Below, piece after piece: positions 12,544 through 21,467 of a stretch of DNA of 64,000 nucleotides. The DNA is taken from contig JAABQK010000001.1 in the NCBI GenBank assembly GCA_011391495.1, positions 124,001 through 188,000 of the forward strand, given 5' to 3'. The DNA is from Hydrogenophaga sp. (GTDB lineage: Bacteria > Pseudomonadota > Gammaproteobacteria > Burkholderiales > Burkholderiaceae_C). The stretch's first letter is position 1. Each line of letters begins with the position of its first letter. Both the position numbers and the translations under genes were made by a program. The notes beneath the pieces were generated by a model, which ran no database searches, had not been told where the DNA came from, and saw nothing but the letters and a program-made list of their open reading frames with translations.

Positions 12544-12565
12544 CGGGGTAAACCTTAAAACCCCG
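12544..12565 (+). other. Short inverted repeat upstream of def
   Basis: CGGGGT, a 10-nt loop (AAACCTTAAA), then ACCCCG, 17 nt before the def start and ahead of its AAGGA. It could be an mRNA 5' hairpin or an operator; function unknown. Confidence 0.35.
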
Positions 12566-12582
12566 CACACATCAAGGAAACC

Positions 12583-13119
12583 ATGACCGTTCACGCCATC
12601 CTGAAGATGGGCGACCCGCGCCTCTTGCGCGTGGCCCAGGCTGTCGCCGAATTCGACACGCCAGCGCTTCACCGGCTGGTGGCCGACATGGAAGAGACCA
12701 TGGCCGCTGCGAACGGCGCCGGTCTGGCGGCACCGCAGATCGGCGTGGATCTGCAGCTGGTGATCTTTGGCAGCGGCGCGCCCAATCCGCGCTACCCGGA
12801 TGCACCGGTGGTTCCCCGCACCGTGTTGCTCAACCCCGTGATCACGCCCCTGAGCAGCGACGAAGAGGACGGCTGGGAAGGCTGCCTGTCCGTGCCCGGC
12901 TTGCGGGGTGTCGTGCCGCGCTGGCAGCGCATCCGCTACCAGGGGGTGGACGTGCAGGGCGAGCCGATCGAGCGCGAGGCAGAAGGCTTTCACGCGCGGG
13001 TGGTGCAGCACGAATGCGACCATCTGCTGGGCATTCTGTACCCCATGCGTATGCGCGATTTCAGCCGCTTCGGCTTCAACGAGGTGCTGTTTCCGGGCCT
13101 TGCGGCCGAAGACGATTGA
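12583..13119 (+). CDS. def: Peptide deformylase
   Basis: 178 aa. Removes the N-formyl group from nascent proteins. All three family motifs are present: [10 protein letters not shown] (residues 46-54), EGCLSVPG with metal ligand Cys101, and QHECDHLLG with His143, Glu144 and His147. The ATG is preceded by AAGGA. No fmt or rsm gene is adjacent, so this is a stand-alone copy ahead of the efflux cassette; a main def-fmt copy may exist elsewhere. Its stop is 17 nt from the outer-membrane factor gene, so co-transcription is possible. Confidence 0.96.
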   Translation: MTVHAILKMGDPRLLRVAQAVAEFDTPALHRLVADMEETMAAANGAGLAAPQIGVDLQLVIFGSGAPNPRYPDAPVVPRTVLLNPVITPLSSDEEDGWEGCLSVPGLRGVVPRWQRIRYQGVDVQGEPIEREAEGFHARVVQHECDHLLGILYPMRMRDFSRFGFNEVLFPGLAAEDD

Positions 13120-13136
13120 ACGAAGATGCGCCACCC

Positions 13137-14555
13137 ATGAACCGATGCATTGCAATGCTGGCAGTGGCCAGCCTGCTCGGCGCCTGCAGCGTGTCCCGTC
13201 CGCCCGCTGACGTGGCGCCTGTCGTGCCCGCCGCCTGGTACGCCCCTCCGCTGGCCCATGGGGGCAGCAGTGCCAACCTGGTCCAGTGGTGGAGCCAGTT
13301 CAACGATCCGGTGCTCAGCGACTGGATCACCCGCACCCAGGCGCAGAGCCCGAGCATCGCCGCTGCGCGCGCGCAGATGGCCGCCGCGCGTGCTGCGCTC
13401 GCTGGGGCCGAGAGCGCAAGCGGGCCGCAGGCCGCCCTGGTGGCCAGTGCGGCGCGTGGCCAGTCGTCCAGCTCCGTGCCGCTGGGCACCAGCCTGAGCG
13501 TCGGTGCCCAGGCATCCTGGGCGCTGGACGTGTGGGGCCAGGGTGCCGGCGAGACCGCACGCGCCCGGGCCCGGCAGGAGGCCAGCAGCGCGGGCTGGCA
13601 CGAAGCCCGTGTGCTGGTGGCCGCCGAACTGGCCCAGCTGTATTTTGGCCATCGCCTGTGTCTGGCGCAGCTGGCGGTGGTCACGGACGATCGCGACTCC
13701 CGCGCCACCACCGCCGAGAGCAGCGCCGTGACCGAACGCGCCGGGCTGCTGGCGCCGGCCGTGGCGGCCCTGGCACGCGCCAGCAGCGCCGAGAGCGCGG
13801 CGCGCACCCGAGCGCAGGCCGAACAGTGCGAGCGGCAGATCAAGTCGCTGGTGGCACTCACCGCGGTGCCAGAGCCTGAGCTGCGTGCGCAGCTCGCCAG
13901 CGCCCCAGGCCTGCCGGCTGGCGCCCGGCTGCAGTCGCTGCTGGGCGTGGAGGCCGTGCCGGCCAACGTGATCCGTCAGCGGCCCGATGTCTACCGCGCC
14001 CAGCGCGAGCTGGTCGCCGCCAGTGAAGGCGTGGGCGTGGCGCGCGCGGCCTTGTGGCCCAGCCTCACGCTGGCGGGCAGCGTGCTGCGCAACCGCTTCA
14101 GCGCCGCCAGCGGCAGCACCACGCTCAACACCTGGTCCGTCGGACCGCTCACGCTGAGCCTGCCGCTGCTCGGGCGCGCTGCGCTCAACGCCAACGCCGA
14201 TGCGGCACTGGCGCAGTACGAAGCGGCGGGCCTGGCCTACGCCGCCGCACTGCGCCGTGCAGTGGCCGAGGTGGAACAGGCGCTGGTGACGCTCTCCAGC
14301 CTGCAGCAGCGTGTGGACAGCACCGAGATCGCGGTGGCTGGCTACACCCAATCGTTCACCGCCACCGAGGCCCGGTATCGCGTTGGCCTGGCCAGCCTCA
14401 ACGAGCTGGAAGAGGCCCGGCGCTTGAAGCTCAACGCCGACAGCAGCACGGTGGCGCTGCAGCGGGAACGCATCAACGCGTGGATCGCGCTCTACGTCGC
14501 CCTCGGCGGCGGCTTCGATCCACTCGACACCAACACACTCCAGACCACGCCATGA
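13137..14555 (+). CDS. RND efflux outer-membrane lipoprotein (NodT/OprM family)
   Basis: 472 aa. Lipobox LLGACS places the lipidated cysteine at residue 17. Two tandem outer-membrane-efflux repeats follow, with long helices (AAARAQMAAARAALAGAESA; QRPDVYRAQRELVAASEGVGVARAALWPSLTL) and a closing YRVGLASLNELEEARR. These form the TolC-like channel that takes substrates across the outer membrane. The stop overlaps the adaptor gene start (ATGA). The ATG at MNRCIAML was chosen to place the signal peptide first. Substrate unknown. Confidence 0.92.
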   Translation: MNRCIAMLAVASLLGACSVSRPPADVAPVVPAAWYAPPLAHGGSSANLVQWWSQFNDPVLSDWITRTQAQSPSIAAARAQMAAARAALAGAESASGPQAALVASAARGQSSSSVPLGTSLSVGAQASWALDVWGQGAGETARARARQEASSAGWHEARVLVAAELAQLYFGHRLCLAQLAVVTDDRDSRATTAESSAVTERAGLLAPAVAALARASSAESAARTRAQAEQCERQIKSLVALTAVPEPELRAQLASAPGLPAGARLQSLLGVEAVPANVIRQRPDVYRAQRELVAASEGVGVARAALWPSLTLAGSVLRNRFSAASGSTTLNTWSVGPLTLSLPLLGRAALNANADAALAQYEAAGLAYAAALRRAVAEVEQALVTLSSLQQRVDSTEIAVAGYTQSFTATEARYRVGLASLNELEEARRLKLNADSSTVALQRERINAWIALYVALGGGFDPLDTNTLQTTP

Positions 14556-15679
14556 ATTCCTTGTCCGACTCTCCCAAAGGCAAACGCTGGCTCTGGCTGG
14601 GCCTCGCGCTGGCGTCCATCCTGCTGCTGGTGTTCTTCGGCTTTGTGCGGAAGCCCGCGCCGGGGCAGGCCGTGGCGCCTGCCGTTGCCGGCGCCGCACC
14701 CAGGGCGGCCATGACGGTGACGGTGACCCCGCCGTCCAGCGAGAGCCTGGCCATCGAACTGCAGGCCAACGGCAACATCAGCGCCTGGCAGGAAGCCAGC
14801 GTGGGCGCCGAGTTGAGCGGCGTGCGCCTGGCCACGGTGAACGTGAACGTGGGCGACACGGTCAAGCGCGGCCAGGTGCTCGCCACCTTTGCCCGCGAAA
14901 CCACCGAGGCCGAAAACCTGCAGGGCCGCGCCGCCCAGATGCAGGCAGAAGCCAGCTACGAGAACGCCAGGGCGGATGCAGACCGCGCGCGCACCATCCA
15001 GGACACGGGCGCCTTGTCCCAATCGCAGATCGCGCAGTACCTGACCGCGGAAAAAGTGGCCAGGGCCCAGTGGGAAGCGGCCAAGGCGGCCTACGGCGCG
15101 ACCCAGGTCCGGCTGGGCAGCACGCAGGTGAAAGCGCCCGACGACGGCATCATCTCGGCCCGCACGGCCACGGTGGGCGCGGTGGTGGGCGCCGGGCAGG
15201 AGCTGTTCCGCCTGGTGCGCCAGGGTCGCATGGAATGGCGCGCCGAAGTCACGCCCAGCGAGGTGGGGCGCATACAGGTCGGGCAAAAGGTACAGGTCAC
15301 CGCCGCCACGGGGCTGCAGATCGCCGGCCAGGTGCGGGCGATTGCGCCCACGGCCGATCCGCAGACGCGCAACATCCTGGTGTTCGTGGACCTGCCGCGC
15401 CACAACGATCTGAAAGCCGGCACCTTTGCCAGGGGCAGCTTTGCGCTCGGCCAGAGCACGGCGCTGACCGTGCCCACGCAGTCCATCGTCGTGCGCGACG
15501 GCAATAGTTTCGTCTTCGTGATCGACGCCGCCAACAAGGCCAGCCAGCGCAAGGTGCAGACCGGGCGCCGCGTGGGCGAGCGGGTGGAGGTGCTGTCGGG
15601 CCTGAAGCCGGATGAGCCGGTGGCGGTGCAGGGCGCGGGCTTCCTGAACGAAGCCGACCTCGTCAAAGTGGTTCGTTGA
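14552..15679 (+). CDS. RND efflux periplasmic adaptor subunit (HlyD/MFP family)
   Basis: 375 aa. The N-terminal membrane anchor is WLWLGLALASILLLVFFGFV (about 14-33). A lipoyl/barrel-sandwich half (GVRLATVNVNVGDTVKRGQVLATF), an alpha-hairpin (QMQAEASYENARADADRARTI) and a beta-barrel (MEWRAEVTPSEVGRIQVGQKVQV) follow, ending GAGFLNEADLVKVV. It bridges the inner-membrane pump to the outer-membrane channel. It overlaps the upstream gene by 4 nt and is 10 nt from the pump gene, so the three form a translationally coupled cassette. Confidence 0.93.
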   Translation: MNSLSDSPKGKRWLWLGLALASILLLVFFGFVRKPAPGQAVAPAVAGAAPRAAMTVTVTPPSSESLAIELQANGNISAWQEASVGAELSGVRLATVNVNVGDTVKRGQVLATFARETTEAENLQGRAAQMQAEASYENARADADRARTIQDTGALSQSQIAQYLTAEKVARAQWEAAKAAYGATQVRLGSTQVKAPDDGIISARTATVGAVVGAGQELFRLVRQGRMEWRAEVTPSEVGRIQVGQKVQVTAATGLQIAGQVRAIAPTADPQTRNILVFVDLPRHNDLKAGTFARGSFALGQSTALTVPTQSIVVRDGNSFVFVIDAANKASQRKVQTGRRVGERVEVLSGLKPDEPVAVQGAGFLNEADLVKVVR

Positions 15680-15689
15680 AGGCCCGGCC

Positions 15690-18600
15690 ATGAACGTCTC
15701 CGCCTGGTCCATTCGCAATCCCATCCCGGCGGCGATGCTGTTCGTCATGCTCACGCTCGCCGGCCTGTTTTCGTTCAAGTCGATGAAGGTGCAGAACTTC
15801 CCCGACCTGGACGTGCCCAACATCACCGTCGTCGCCAGCCTGCCGGGGGCCGCCCCCAACCAGCTGGAGAACGACGTCGCGCGCAAGATCGAGAACAGCC
15901 TGGCTGCACTGCAGGGTCTCAAGCACATCTACACCAAGGTGCAGGACGGCGTGGTCTCCATCACCGCCGAATTCCGCATCGAGAAGAACACGCAGGAAGC
16001 GCTGGACGACGTGCGCTCGGCCGTGGCCAAGATCCGCGGCGACCTGCCGACCGACCTGCGCGAACCCATCATCAACAAGATCGAACTCGCCGGCGGCGCG
16101 GTACTGGCCTACACGGTGAGCTCGGACAAGATGGACGACGAGGCGATCTCGTGGTTTGTGGAAAACGACATCGCCAAGCTGCTGCTGTCGGTGAACGGCG
16201 TGGGCGCGGTGAACCGCGTGGGTGGCGTGAACCGCGAGGTGCAGATCCTGCTCGATCCGCTCAAGCTTCAGGCGCTGGGCACCACCGCGGCCGACATTTC
16301 GCGCCAGCTGGCCAAGGTGCAGATCGAAAGCGCCGGTGGCCGCGCCGACATCGGCGGCAGCCAGCAGCCGCTGCGCACGCTTTCGCTGCTGAAATCGGCC
16401 GAGGAGCTGGCCGCGCTGGAACTCTCGCTCTCGGACGGCCGCCGCATCCGTCTCGACCAGATCGCCACCGTTAAGGACACCATCGCCGAACCCACGGCCG
16501 CGGCCTTTCTGGACGGCCAGCCGGTGGTGGGCTTCGAGGTCGCGCGCAGCCGCGGCGCCAGCGAGGTCGAGGTGGGCCGCGGCGTGCGCGCCAGGCTGAA
16601 AGAGCTGCAGACCACGCGGACCGACCTGAAGATCACCGAATCGTTCGACTTCGTGACGCCGGTGGAAGAAGAATTCAACGGCTCCATGACGCTGCTGTAC
16701 GAGGGCGCCATCCTGGCGGTGCTGGTGGTCTGGCTGTTCCTGCGCGATTTCCGGGCCACCGTGGTCTCGGCCGTGGCGCTGCCGCTGTCGGCCATTCCGG
16801 CTTTCATCGGCATGCATTACATGGGCTTCACCATCAACGTGGTGACGCTGCTTGCCATGTCGCTGGTGGTCGGCATCCTGGTGGACGACGCCATCGTCGA
16901 GGTGGAAAACATCGTGCGCCACATGCGCATGGGCAAGTCGCCGTACCAGGCGGCCATGGAGGCGGCTGACGAGATCGGGCTGGCCGTGATCGCCACCACC
17001 TTCACCCTGATCGCGGTGTTCCTGCCCACCGCCTTCATGACCGGCATACCGGGCAAGTTCTTCAAGCAGTTCGGCTGGACAGCGTCGTTCGCGGTGTTCG
17101 CCTCGCTGGTGGTGGCGCGCGCGCTCACGCCCATGATGGCGGCCTACCTCATGCGGCCGGTGGTGCTGGCCAAAGACCGGCCCCAGTGGGCGCGCCGCAA
17201 TCCGCTGCTCGGCCGCATCTGGGCCTGGATGACGAACCAGGAAGAACCCGCCTGGCTCACCACCTACCAGGGCTGGGCGGCCTGGTGCATCCGCCACCGC
17301 TGGATCACCATGCTGGCCGCGGGCGGCTTCTTTGTCGGCTCCATCCTGCTGATCCCGCTGCTGCCGCAGGGCTTCATCCCGCCCGACGACAACTCGCAGA
17401 CGCAGGTGTACCTGGAACTGCCACCCGGCAGCACGCTCAGGCAGACCATCGCCACGGCCGAACACGCCCGGGTGCTGGTGACGGGTGTGAAGCACGTCAA
17501 GTCGGTCTACACCACCATCGGTTCCGGATCGGCCGGTACCGACCCGTTTGCGCCGCAGGGTGCGGCCGAGTCGCGCAAGGCCGCCCTCACCATCCAGCTC
17601 GATGCGCGCGGTACACGCCCGCGCAAGCAGGTGATCGAAAACCAGATCCGCGACGCCATGTCCAACCTGGCCGGCGTGCGCAGCAAGGTGGGTCTGGGCG
17701 GTTCGGGCGAAAAATACGTCCTCACGCTCACCGGCAACGATCCGGCAGCGCTGGCCACGGCCGCCACGGCCATCGAGCGCGACCTGCGCACCATCGCCGG
17801 CGTGGGCAGCATCCAGTCGAGCGCGGCGCTGGTGCGCACCGAGATCAGCGTCACGCCCGACCTGGCCAGGGCCGCAGAGATGGGCGTGACCAGCAGCGCC
17901 ATTGCCGAAACCCTGCGCATCGCCACCGTGGGCGACTACGACAGCGCCTTGCCCAAAATGAACCTGCCGCAGCGCCAGGTGCCCATCGTGGTGAAACTCG
18001 ACGCGTCGGCCCGCGAGAGCCTGGATGTGCTGGGCCGCCTCGCCGTGCCGGGTGCGAAAGGCCCGGTGATGCTGGACCAGGTGGCCACGCTCAGTTTCGG
18101 TGGTGGCCCGGCCGTGATTGACCGCTACGACCGCTCGCGCAACATCAACTTCGAGGTCGAGCTCGCCGGCATCGCGCTGGGCGACATGAAGACCGCGGTG
18201 GACAAGCTGCCCAGCCTGCAGAACCTGCCTGCGGGTGTGAAGGTGCTGGAGATCGGCGACGCCGAGGTGCAGGGCGAGCTGTTCGCCAGCTTCGGACTGG
18301 CCATGCTCACCGGCGTGCTGTGCATCTACATCGTGCTGGTGCTGCTGTTCAAGGCCTTCCTCCACCCTTTCACCATCCTCGCCGCGCTGCCGCTCTCGCT
18401 GGGCGGCGCCTTCGTGGCGCTGCTGCTGGCGAACAAGAGCTTCTCCATGCCCTCGCTGATCGGCCTGATCATGCTCATGGGCGTGGCGACGAAGAACTCC
18501 ATCCTGCTGGTGGAGTACGCCATCGAGGCGCGGCGAGAACACGGCCTGGACCGGGTGCACGCCATCCTGGACGCCTGCCACAAGCGCGCCCGCCCCATCG

Positions 18601-18851
18601 TCATGACCACCATCGCCATGGGCGCCGGCATGCTGCCCATCGCGGTGGGCTGGGGCGCGGCCGACAGCAGCTTCCGCTCGCCCATGGCGGTGGCCGTGAT
18701 CGGCGGCCTGATCACCTCGACCTTCCTGAGCCTGCTGGTGATCCCGGCGGTGTTCACCATCGTGGACGATGTGTCGCTGTTTTTCGGGCGGCTGGTTGGG
18801 CGGGAACCGGCAGCGTCTGCTGGAGTGGACACTGCCGCTGTGCACGGCTGA
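15690..18851 (+). CDS. RND efflux pump, inner-membrane transporter (AcrB/HAE1-like)
   Basis: 1053 aa proton-driven transporter, normal for the family. The start MNVSAWSIRNPIPAAMLFVML gives TM1. The proton-relay aspartate pair is in TM4 (LVVGILVDDAIVEVENI) and the partner lysine in TM10 (GVATKNSILLVEYAIEAR). Two large periplasmic loops follow TM1 and TM7. The IRNP start and SFKSMKVQNFPDLDVPNI wording are closer to MdtB/MexK-type HAE1 pumps than to metal (CusA) pumps. No regulator gene is adjacent, so induction cannot be read from context. Confidence 0.93.
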   Translation: MNVSAWSIRNPIPAAMLFVMLTLAGLFSFKSMKVQNFPDLDVPNITVVASLPGAAPNQLENDVARKIENSLAALQGLKHIYTKVQDGVVSITAEFRIEKNTQEALDDVRSAVAKIRGDLPTDLREPIINKIELAGGAVLAYTVSSDKMDDEAISWFVENDIAKLLLSVNGVGAVNRVGGVNREVQILLDPLKLQALGTTAADISRQLAKVQIESAGGRADIGGSQQPLRTLSLLKSAEELAALELSLSDGRRIRLDQIATVKDTIAEPTAAAFLDGQPVVGFEVARSRGASEVEVGRGVRARLKELQTTRTDLKITESFDFVTPVEEEFNGSMTLLYEGAILAVLVVWLFLRDFRATVVSAVALPLSAIPAFIGMHYMGFTINVVTLLAMSLVVGILVDDAIVEVENIVRHMRMGKSPYQAAMEAADEIGLAVIATTFTLIAVFLPTAFMTGIPGKFFKQFGWTASFAVFASLVVARALTPMMAAYLMRPVVLAKDRPQWARRNPLLGRIWAWMTNQEEPAWLTTYQGWAAWCIRHRWITMLAAGGFFVGSILLIPLLPQGFIPPDDNSQTQVYLELPPGSTLRQTIATAEHARVLVTGVKHVKSVYTTIGSGSAGTDPFAPQGAAESRKAALTIQLDARGTRPRKQVIENQIRDAMSNLAGVRSKVGLGGSGEKYVLTLTGNDPAALATAATAIERDLRTIAGVGSIQSSAALVRTEISVTPDLARAAEMGVTSSAIAETLRIATVGDYDSALPKMNLPQRQVPIVVKLDASARESLDVLGRLAVPGAKGPVMLDQVATLSFGGGPAVIDRYDRSRNINFEVELAGIALGDMKTAVDKLPSLQNLPAGVKVLEIGDAEVQGELFASFGLAMLTGVLCIYIVLVLLFKAFLHPFTILAALPLSLGGAFVALLLANKSFSMPSLIGLIMLMGVATKNSILLVEYAIEARREHGLDRVHAILDACHKRARPIVMTTIAMGAGMLPIAVGWGAADSSFRSPMAVAVIGGLITSTFLSLLVIPAVFTIVDDVSLFFGRLVGREPAASAGVDTAAVHG

Positions 18852-18881
18852 GGTTGGGGTCTGACCGAGCCAACCGCTCCA

Positions 18882-20147
18882 TTGGCCAGCGTCGTCCAGC
18901 AACTGGCCATCCACTCCGCTGGCGGGGTGGTCATCAGCGCCCAAATGCTGATTCACGCTGATACAGAGCAACATGGACGTCGATGGCAAGCTCGTGCAGC
19001 TCAGCACCGGCCAAAAAGACACACCCCCTACTGCCGCAGCTTTGAAAACGCCGTGCTGCACGGCCAGGCCGTGTGCCGCCTGCTCATGCAGCTCAAAGAT
19101 CAGGGCTTTGTGCCCGACGTGGTGCTGGCCCACCCCGGCTGGGGCGAAACCTTGTACCTGCGCGAAGTCTTCCCGCAGGCCAAGCTGATCCACCTGTGCG
19201 AATGGTTCTACGGCGCCAACGGCCCCGACATGGGCTTTGACCCGGAGTTCCCGGTGACGCTGGACGCCCAGCTGCGCGTGAGCACCTGGCGCGCCCACCA
19301 CCTGCTGGCGCTGGAGCAGTGTGATGTGGCCATTGCCCCCACCCAGTGGCAAAAGAGCCAGTTCCCCGTCACCTACCAGCCCAAGATCCAGGTGCTGCAC
19401 GAAGGCATTGCCACCGACCTGCTGGGCCCCAACCCGCAAGCCGAACTGATCCTGCCCAATGGCCAGGTGCTCAAAGCGGGCGACCCGGTGGTCACCTACG
19501 TGGCCCGCAACCTGGAGCCGTACCGGGGCTTCCATGTCTTCATGCGTTGCCTGCCGGCCCTGCTGGCGGCCCACCCCACGTGCCAGGTACTCATCGTCGG
19601 TGGTGACGAGGTCAGCTACGGCCGGGCACCGAAGAACGCCAAAAGCTGGCGCGAAGCCCTGCTGCGCGAAGTGAACATCGACACCAGCAGCGAGACGGGA
19701 CGCGTGCACTTCCTGGGCAAGCTGCCCTATGCGCAATACCGCTGGGTGCTGCAGGTCTCGGCGGTGCACGTCTACCTCACCTATCCCTTCGTGCTCTCCT
19801 GGTCCCTGCTCGAAGCCCTGGCCAGTGGCTGTGCGGTGGTGGCTTCAGACACCGCGCCGGTGCGCGAGGTGATCCGGCATGGCGAGAACGGGCTGTTGGT
19901 GGATTTCCTTGATGGCAGCCAGATCGTCGAAGCAGTCAAAAAAGTGCTGGGCGATCCAACTGGCATGCAGGCGATGCGGCAGGCGGCTGTGGAATCGGTC
20001 AGGGGGCGGTTTGCGCAGGCCCGAGGGACTGTCCGCTATCTGGCCGAACTCGGGTGTGCGCCGGCCGCGACCACTTGTAACCCAAGCGGCCGCGAAACGC
20101 CCTCCCACACTATTGAGCAGACTGGCACCTTCGCACTGACCCACTGA
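18882..20147 (+). CDS. Glycosyltransferase, GT4-like, probably 5'-truncated
   Basis: 421 aa reading frame. From about residue 48 (TPYCRSFENAVLHGQAVCRLL) it matches a GT4-type family: PDVVLAHPGWGETLYLREVFPQAKLI, a DPEFP segment, and a C-terminal Rossmann domain with VTYVARNLEPYRGFHVFMRCLP, VGGDEVSYG and the donor-site run LSWSLLEALASGCAVVASDTAPVREVI. The first ~48 residues do not form the usual first beta-strand and glycine loop (MxILxxHxxFPGQF type), and no good ribosome site precedes the ATG. I infer that the true 5' end (roughly 60-80 codons) was lost near 19000, so this is probably a pseudogene. It likely acted on surface polysaccharide. Confidence 0.6.
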   Translation: MASVVQQLAIHSAGGVVISAQMLIHADTEQHGRRWQARAAQHRPKRHTPYCRSFENAVLHGQAVCRLLMQLKDQGFVPDVVLAHPGWGETLYLREVFPQAKLIHLCEWFYGANGPDMGFDPEFPVTLDAQLRVSTWRAHHLLALEQCDVAIAPTQWQKSQFPVTYQPKIQVLHEGIATDLLGPNPQAELILPNGQVLKAGDPVVTYVARNLEPYRGFHVFMRCLPALLAAHPTCQVLIVGGDEVSYGRAPKNAKSWREALLREVNIDTSSETGRVHFLGKLPYAQYRWVLQVSAVHVYLTYPFVLSWSLLEALASGCAVVASDTAPVREVIRHGENGLLVDFLDGSQIVEAVKKVLGDPTGMQAMRQAAVESVRGRFAQARGTVRYLAELGCAPAATTCNPSGRETPSHTIEQTGTFALTH

Positions 20148-20176
20148 ACACCCGCCCACACACGGAGCGCAACAAG

Positions 20177-20827
20177 ATGAACCCGACCAAAAAACCCCGT
20201 AACCCCAAGCCCTTCCCCTGGCTGCTGGTGGCCATTGGCCTGCTGGTGCTGGGCGCCGCCGCCGCCGTGGGCTGGAACTGGTACCAGAAGCGCTACCCCA
20301 GCTGGTACGAAGAGGTGCGCCTGTCAGACGGGCGCGTGATCACCATCCACCAGAAACGCGAGCACTACGAGAACTACGGCACCGCCCAGAGCTGGGTGAC
20401 GATTGATCTGCCGGAATTGGGTGGTAAGCAGGTCTGGCATTCGTATTTGATGCCGCAGCGCGTGGATGTGGTGAATGGGAAGGTTTATGTGTTTGGCATC
20501 CCTAGAGGAGATCGCCAGCTATCGTATTACAAATACCCAAAATATTTCATGGTTGGATTTGTATGGCAGGGAGCCGCATTCGAGCGCATTCCATTCTTAA
20601 CGCTGCCGATTCAGATTCGCGAAGCGGAGAATATTTTTCCATGCCTGCCGAATGATATTGGCATTCGCAATCGAAAGCTGACGATTTTGCAAAAAGATTC
20701 GGCATGGTGCAAGCGTAGAAACGACTCGGGGGCATCTAGTCGATTGATTGACATTCAAGAGTACAAGGCACTGGCTGATAAGTGGGCAGCCATTCCGCGC
20801 TGGGAAGACAAGTTTCGTTCTGAATAA
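20177..20827 (+). CDS. Membrane-anchored protein of unknown function
   Basis: 216 aa, not recognised. A basic N-terminus (NPTKKPRNPKPF) is followed by one strong membrane segment (PWLLVAIGLLVLGAAAAVGWNW, about 13-34); the rest should be periplasmic, with WYEEVRLSDGRVITIHQKR near the membrane. Base composition changes inside the gene: the first ~280 bases are GC-rich, while from about 20470 to the end it is clearly AT-richer with unusual codons, suggesting a mosaic or transferred origin. It precedes the lipase-like fragment by 17 nt, so the two were probably one unit. An immunity or chaperone role for that partner is possible but unsupported. Confidence 0.6.
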   Translation: MNPTKKPRNPKPFPWLLVAIGLLVLGAAAAVGWNWYQKRYPSWYEEVRLSDGRVITIHQKREHYENYGTAQSWVTIDLPELGGKQVWHSYLMPQRVDVVNGKVYVFGIPRGDRQLSYYKYPKYFMVGFVWQGAAFERIPFLTLPIQIREAENIFPCLPNDIGIRNRKLTILQKDSAWCKRRNDSGASSRLIDIQEYKALADKWAAIPRWEDKFRSE

Positions 20828-20844
20828 TTCACAAGGAGGTCTCA

Positions 20845-21339
20845 ATGACTACAACCATCGAATATGCAGCATTGGCAGCGTTTGTTTACAACGATCAACG
20901 AGGTGGAGGTTCCGAGAACCCGACCAATAAATTGATATTGCCGGACAACTGGCAGGACATGTCGAAGCTCGGCTTCGCCGTAGGCGACAGCCTGAACGCC
21001 ATCAACCCGTTCAGTTTCACAGGCGGCGCCTATCTGAACCAGGCCACGGGCGAGATCGTGGTGGCCTACAAGGGCACGGATTTTCTGGTGGAGTTTTCTG
21101 GCCGTGCCTGGAACACAGTGGCCGACCTGTTGGCCGATGCCGGGCTGGCCACATCCAGAGCGTTGGTTCTGGGCCTGGGCCAGCAGCTCAACGCCATGGC
21201 GTATTACCTGGCTGTCAAGGAATGGGCGGGAAAAATCGGGGTCGGATTCCAATTTTTGGAACGATGTCTCTGTGTGGATCGGACGACACCCGGTTGCTGT
21301 CACGGCCGAAGTGGCCACCGACGCAGGACACATGGCTGA
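20845..21339 (+). pseudogene. Lipase-like protein, N-terminal fragment
   Basis: An excellent Shine-Dalgarno (AAGGAGGT) precedes the ATG. Residues 1-~128 (MTTTIEYAALAAFVYND, then GGAYLNQATGEIVVAYKGTD and LGLGQQLNAMAYYLAVKEWA) resemble the start of lipase-class-3-like domains found at the head of large secreted or RTX-type lipases. The expected next element, a GHSLGG nucleophile elbow, is absent: after WAGKIG (near 21235) the frame runs into unrelated residues rich in Cys, Arg and Gly and stops. I infer loss of the 3' part by insertion or deletion. Its first ~150 bases share the lower GC of the preceding gene. Confidence 0.6.
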
Positions 21340-21420
21340 TGCAGGTCACTGCTCCCGGGGCACCAAGGACACAAATTTGAACCTGCAGGGTCAAAATTGG
21401 GCAAATTTTCGCCCGGGAAA
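21238..21420. mobile_element. Possible insertion-sequence end remnant
   Basis: Sequence downstream of the lipase break carries two related words on the same strand, GGGTCGGATTCCAATTTTTGG (from 21239) and GGGTCAAAATTGGGCAAATTTT (from 21389). Repeated GGGTC-ATT words near an element end are reminiscent of IS21-type multiple terminal repeats. No transposase coding or target duplication is visible, so this is only a suggestion. Confidence 0.25.
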
Positions 21421-21467
21421 AGCACCTCGCTTCGACGCACCTCCCGGCAGCACCTGAACCCTGTGCC

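Noticed and set aside
15663-19769. 1368-codon open frame antisense to the RND pump
   Set aside because: Its His/Gly/Arg-rich composition is the third-position shadow of a GC-rich gene; the plus strand carries the complete pump.
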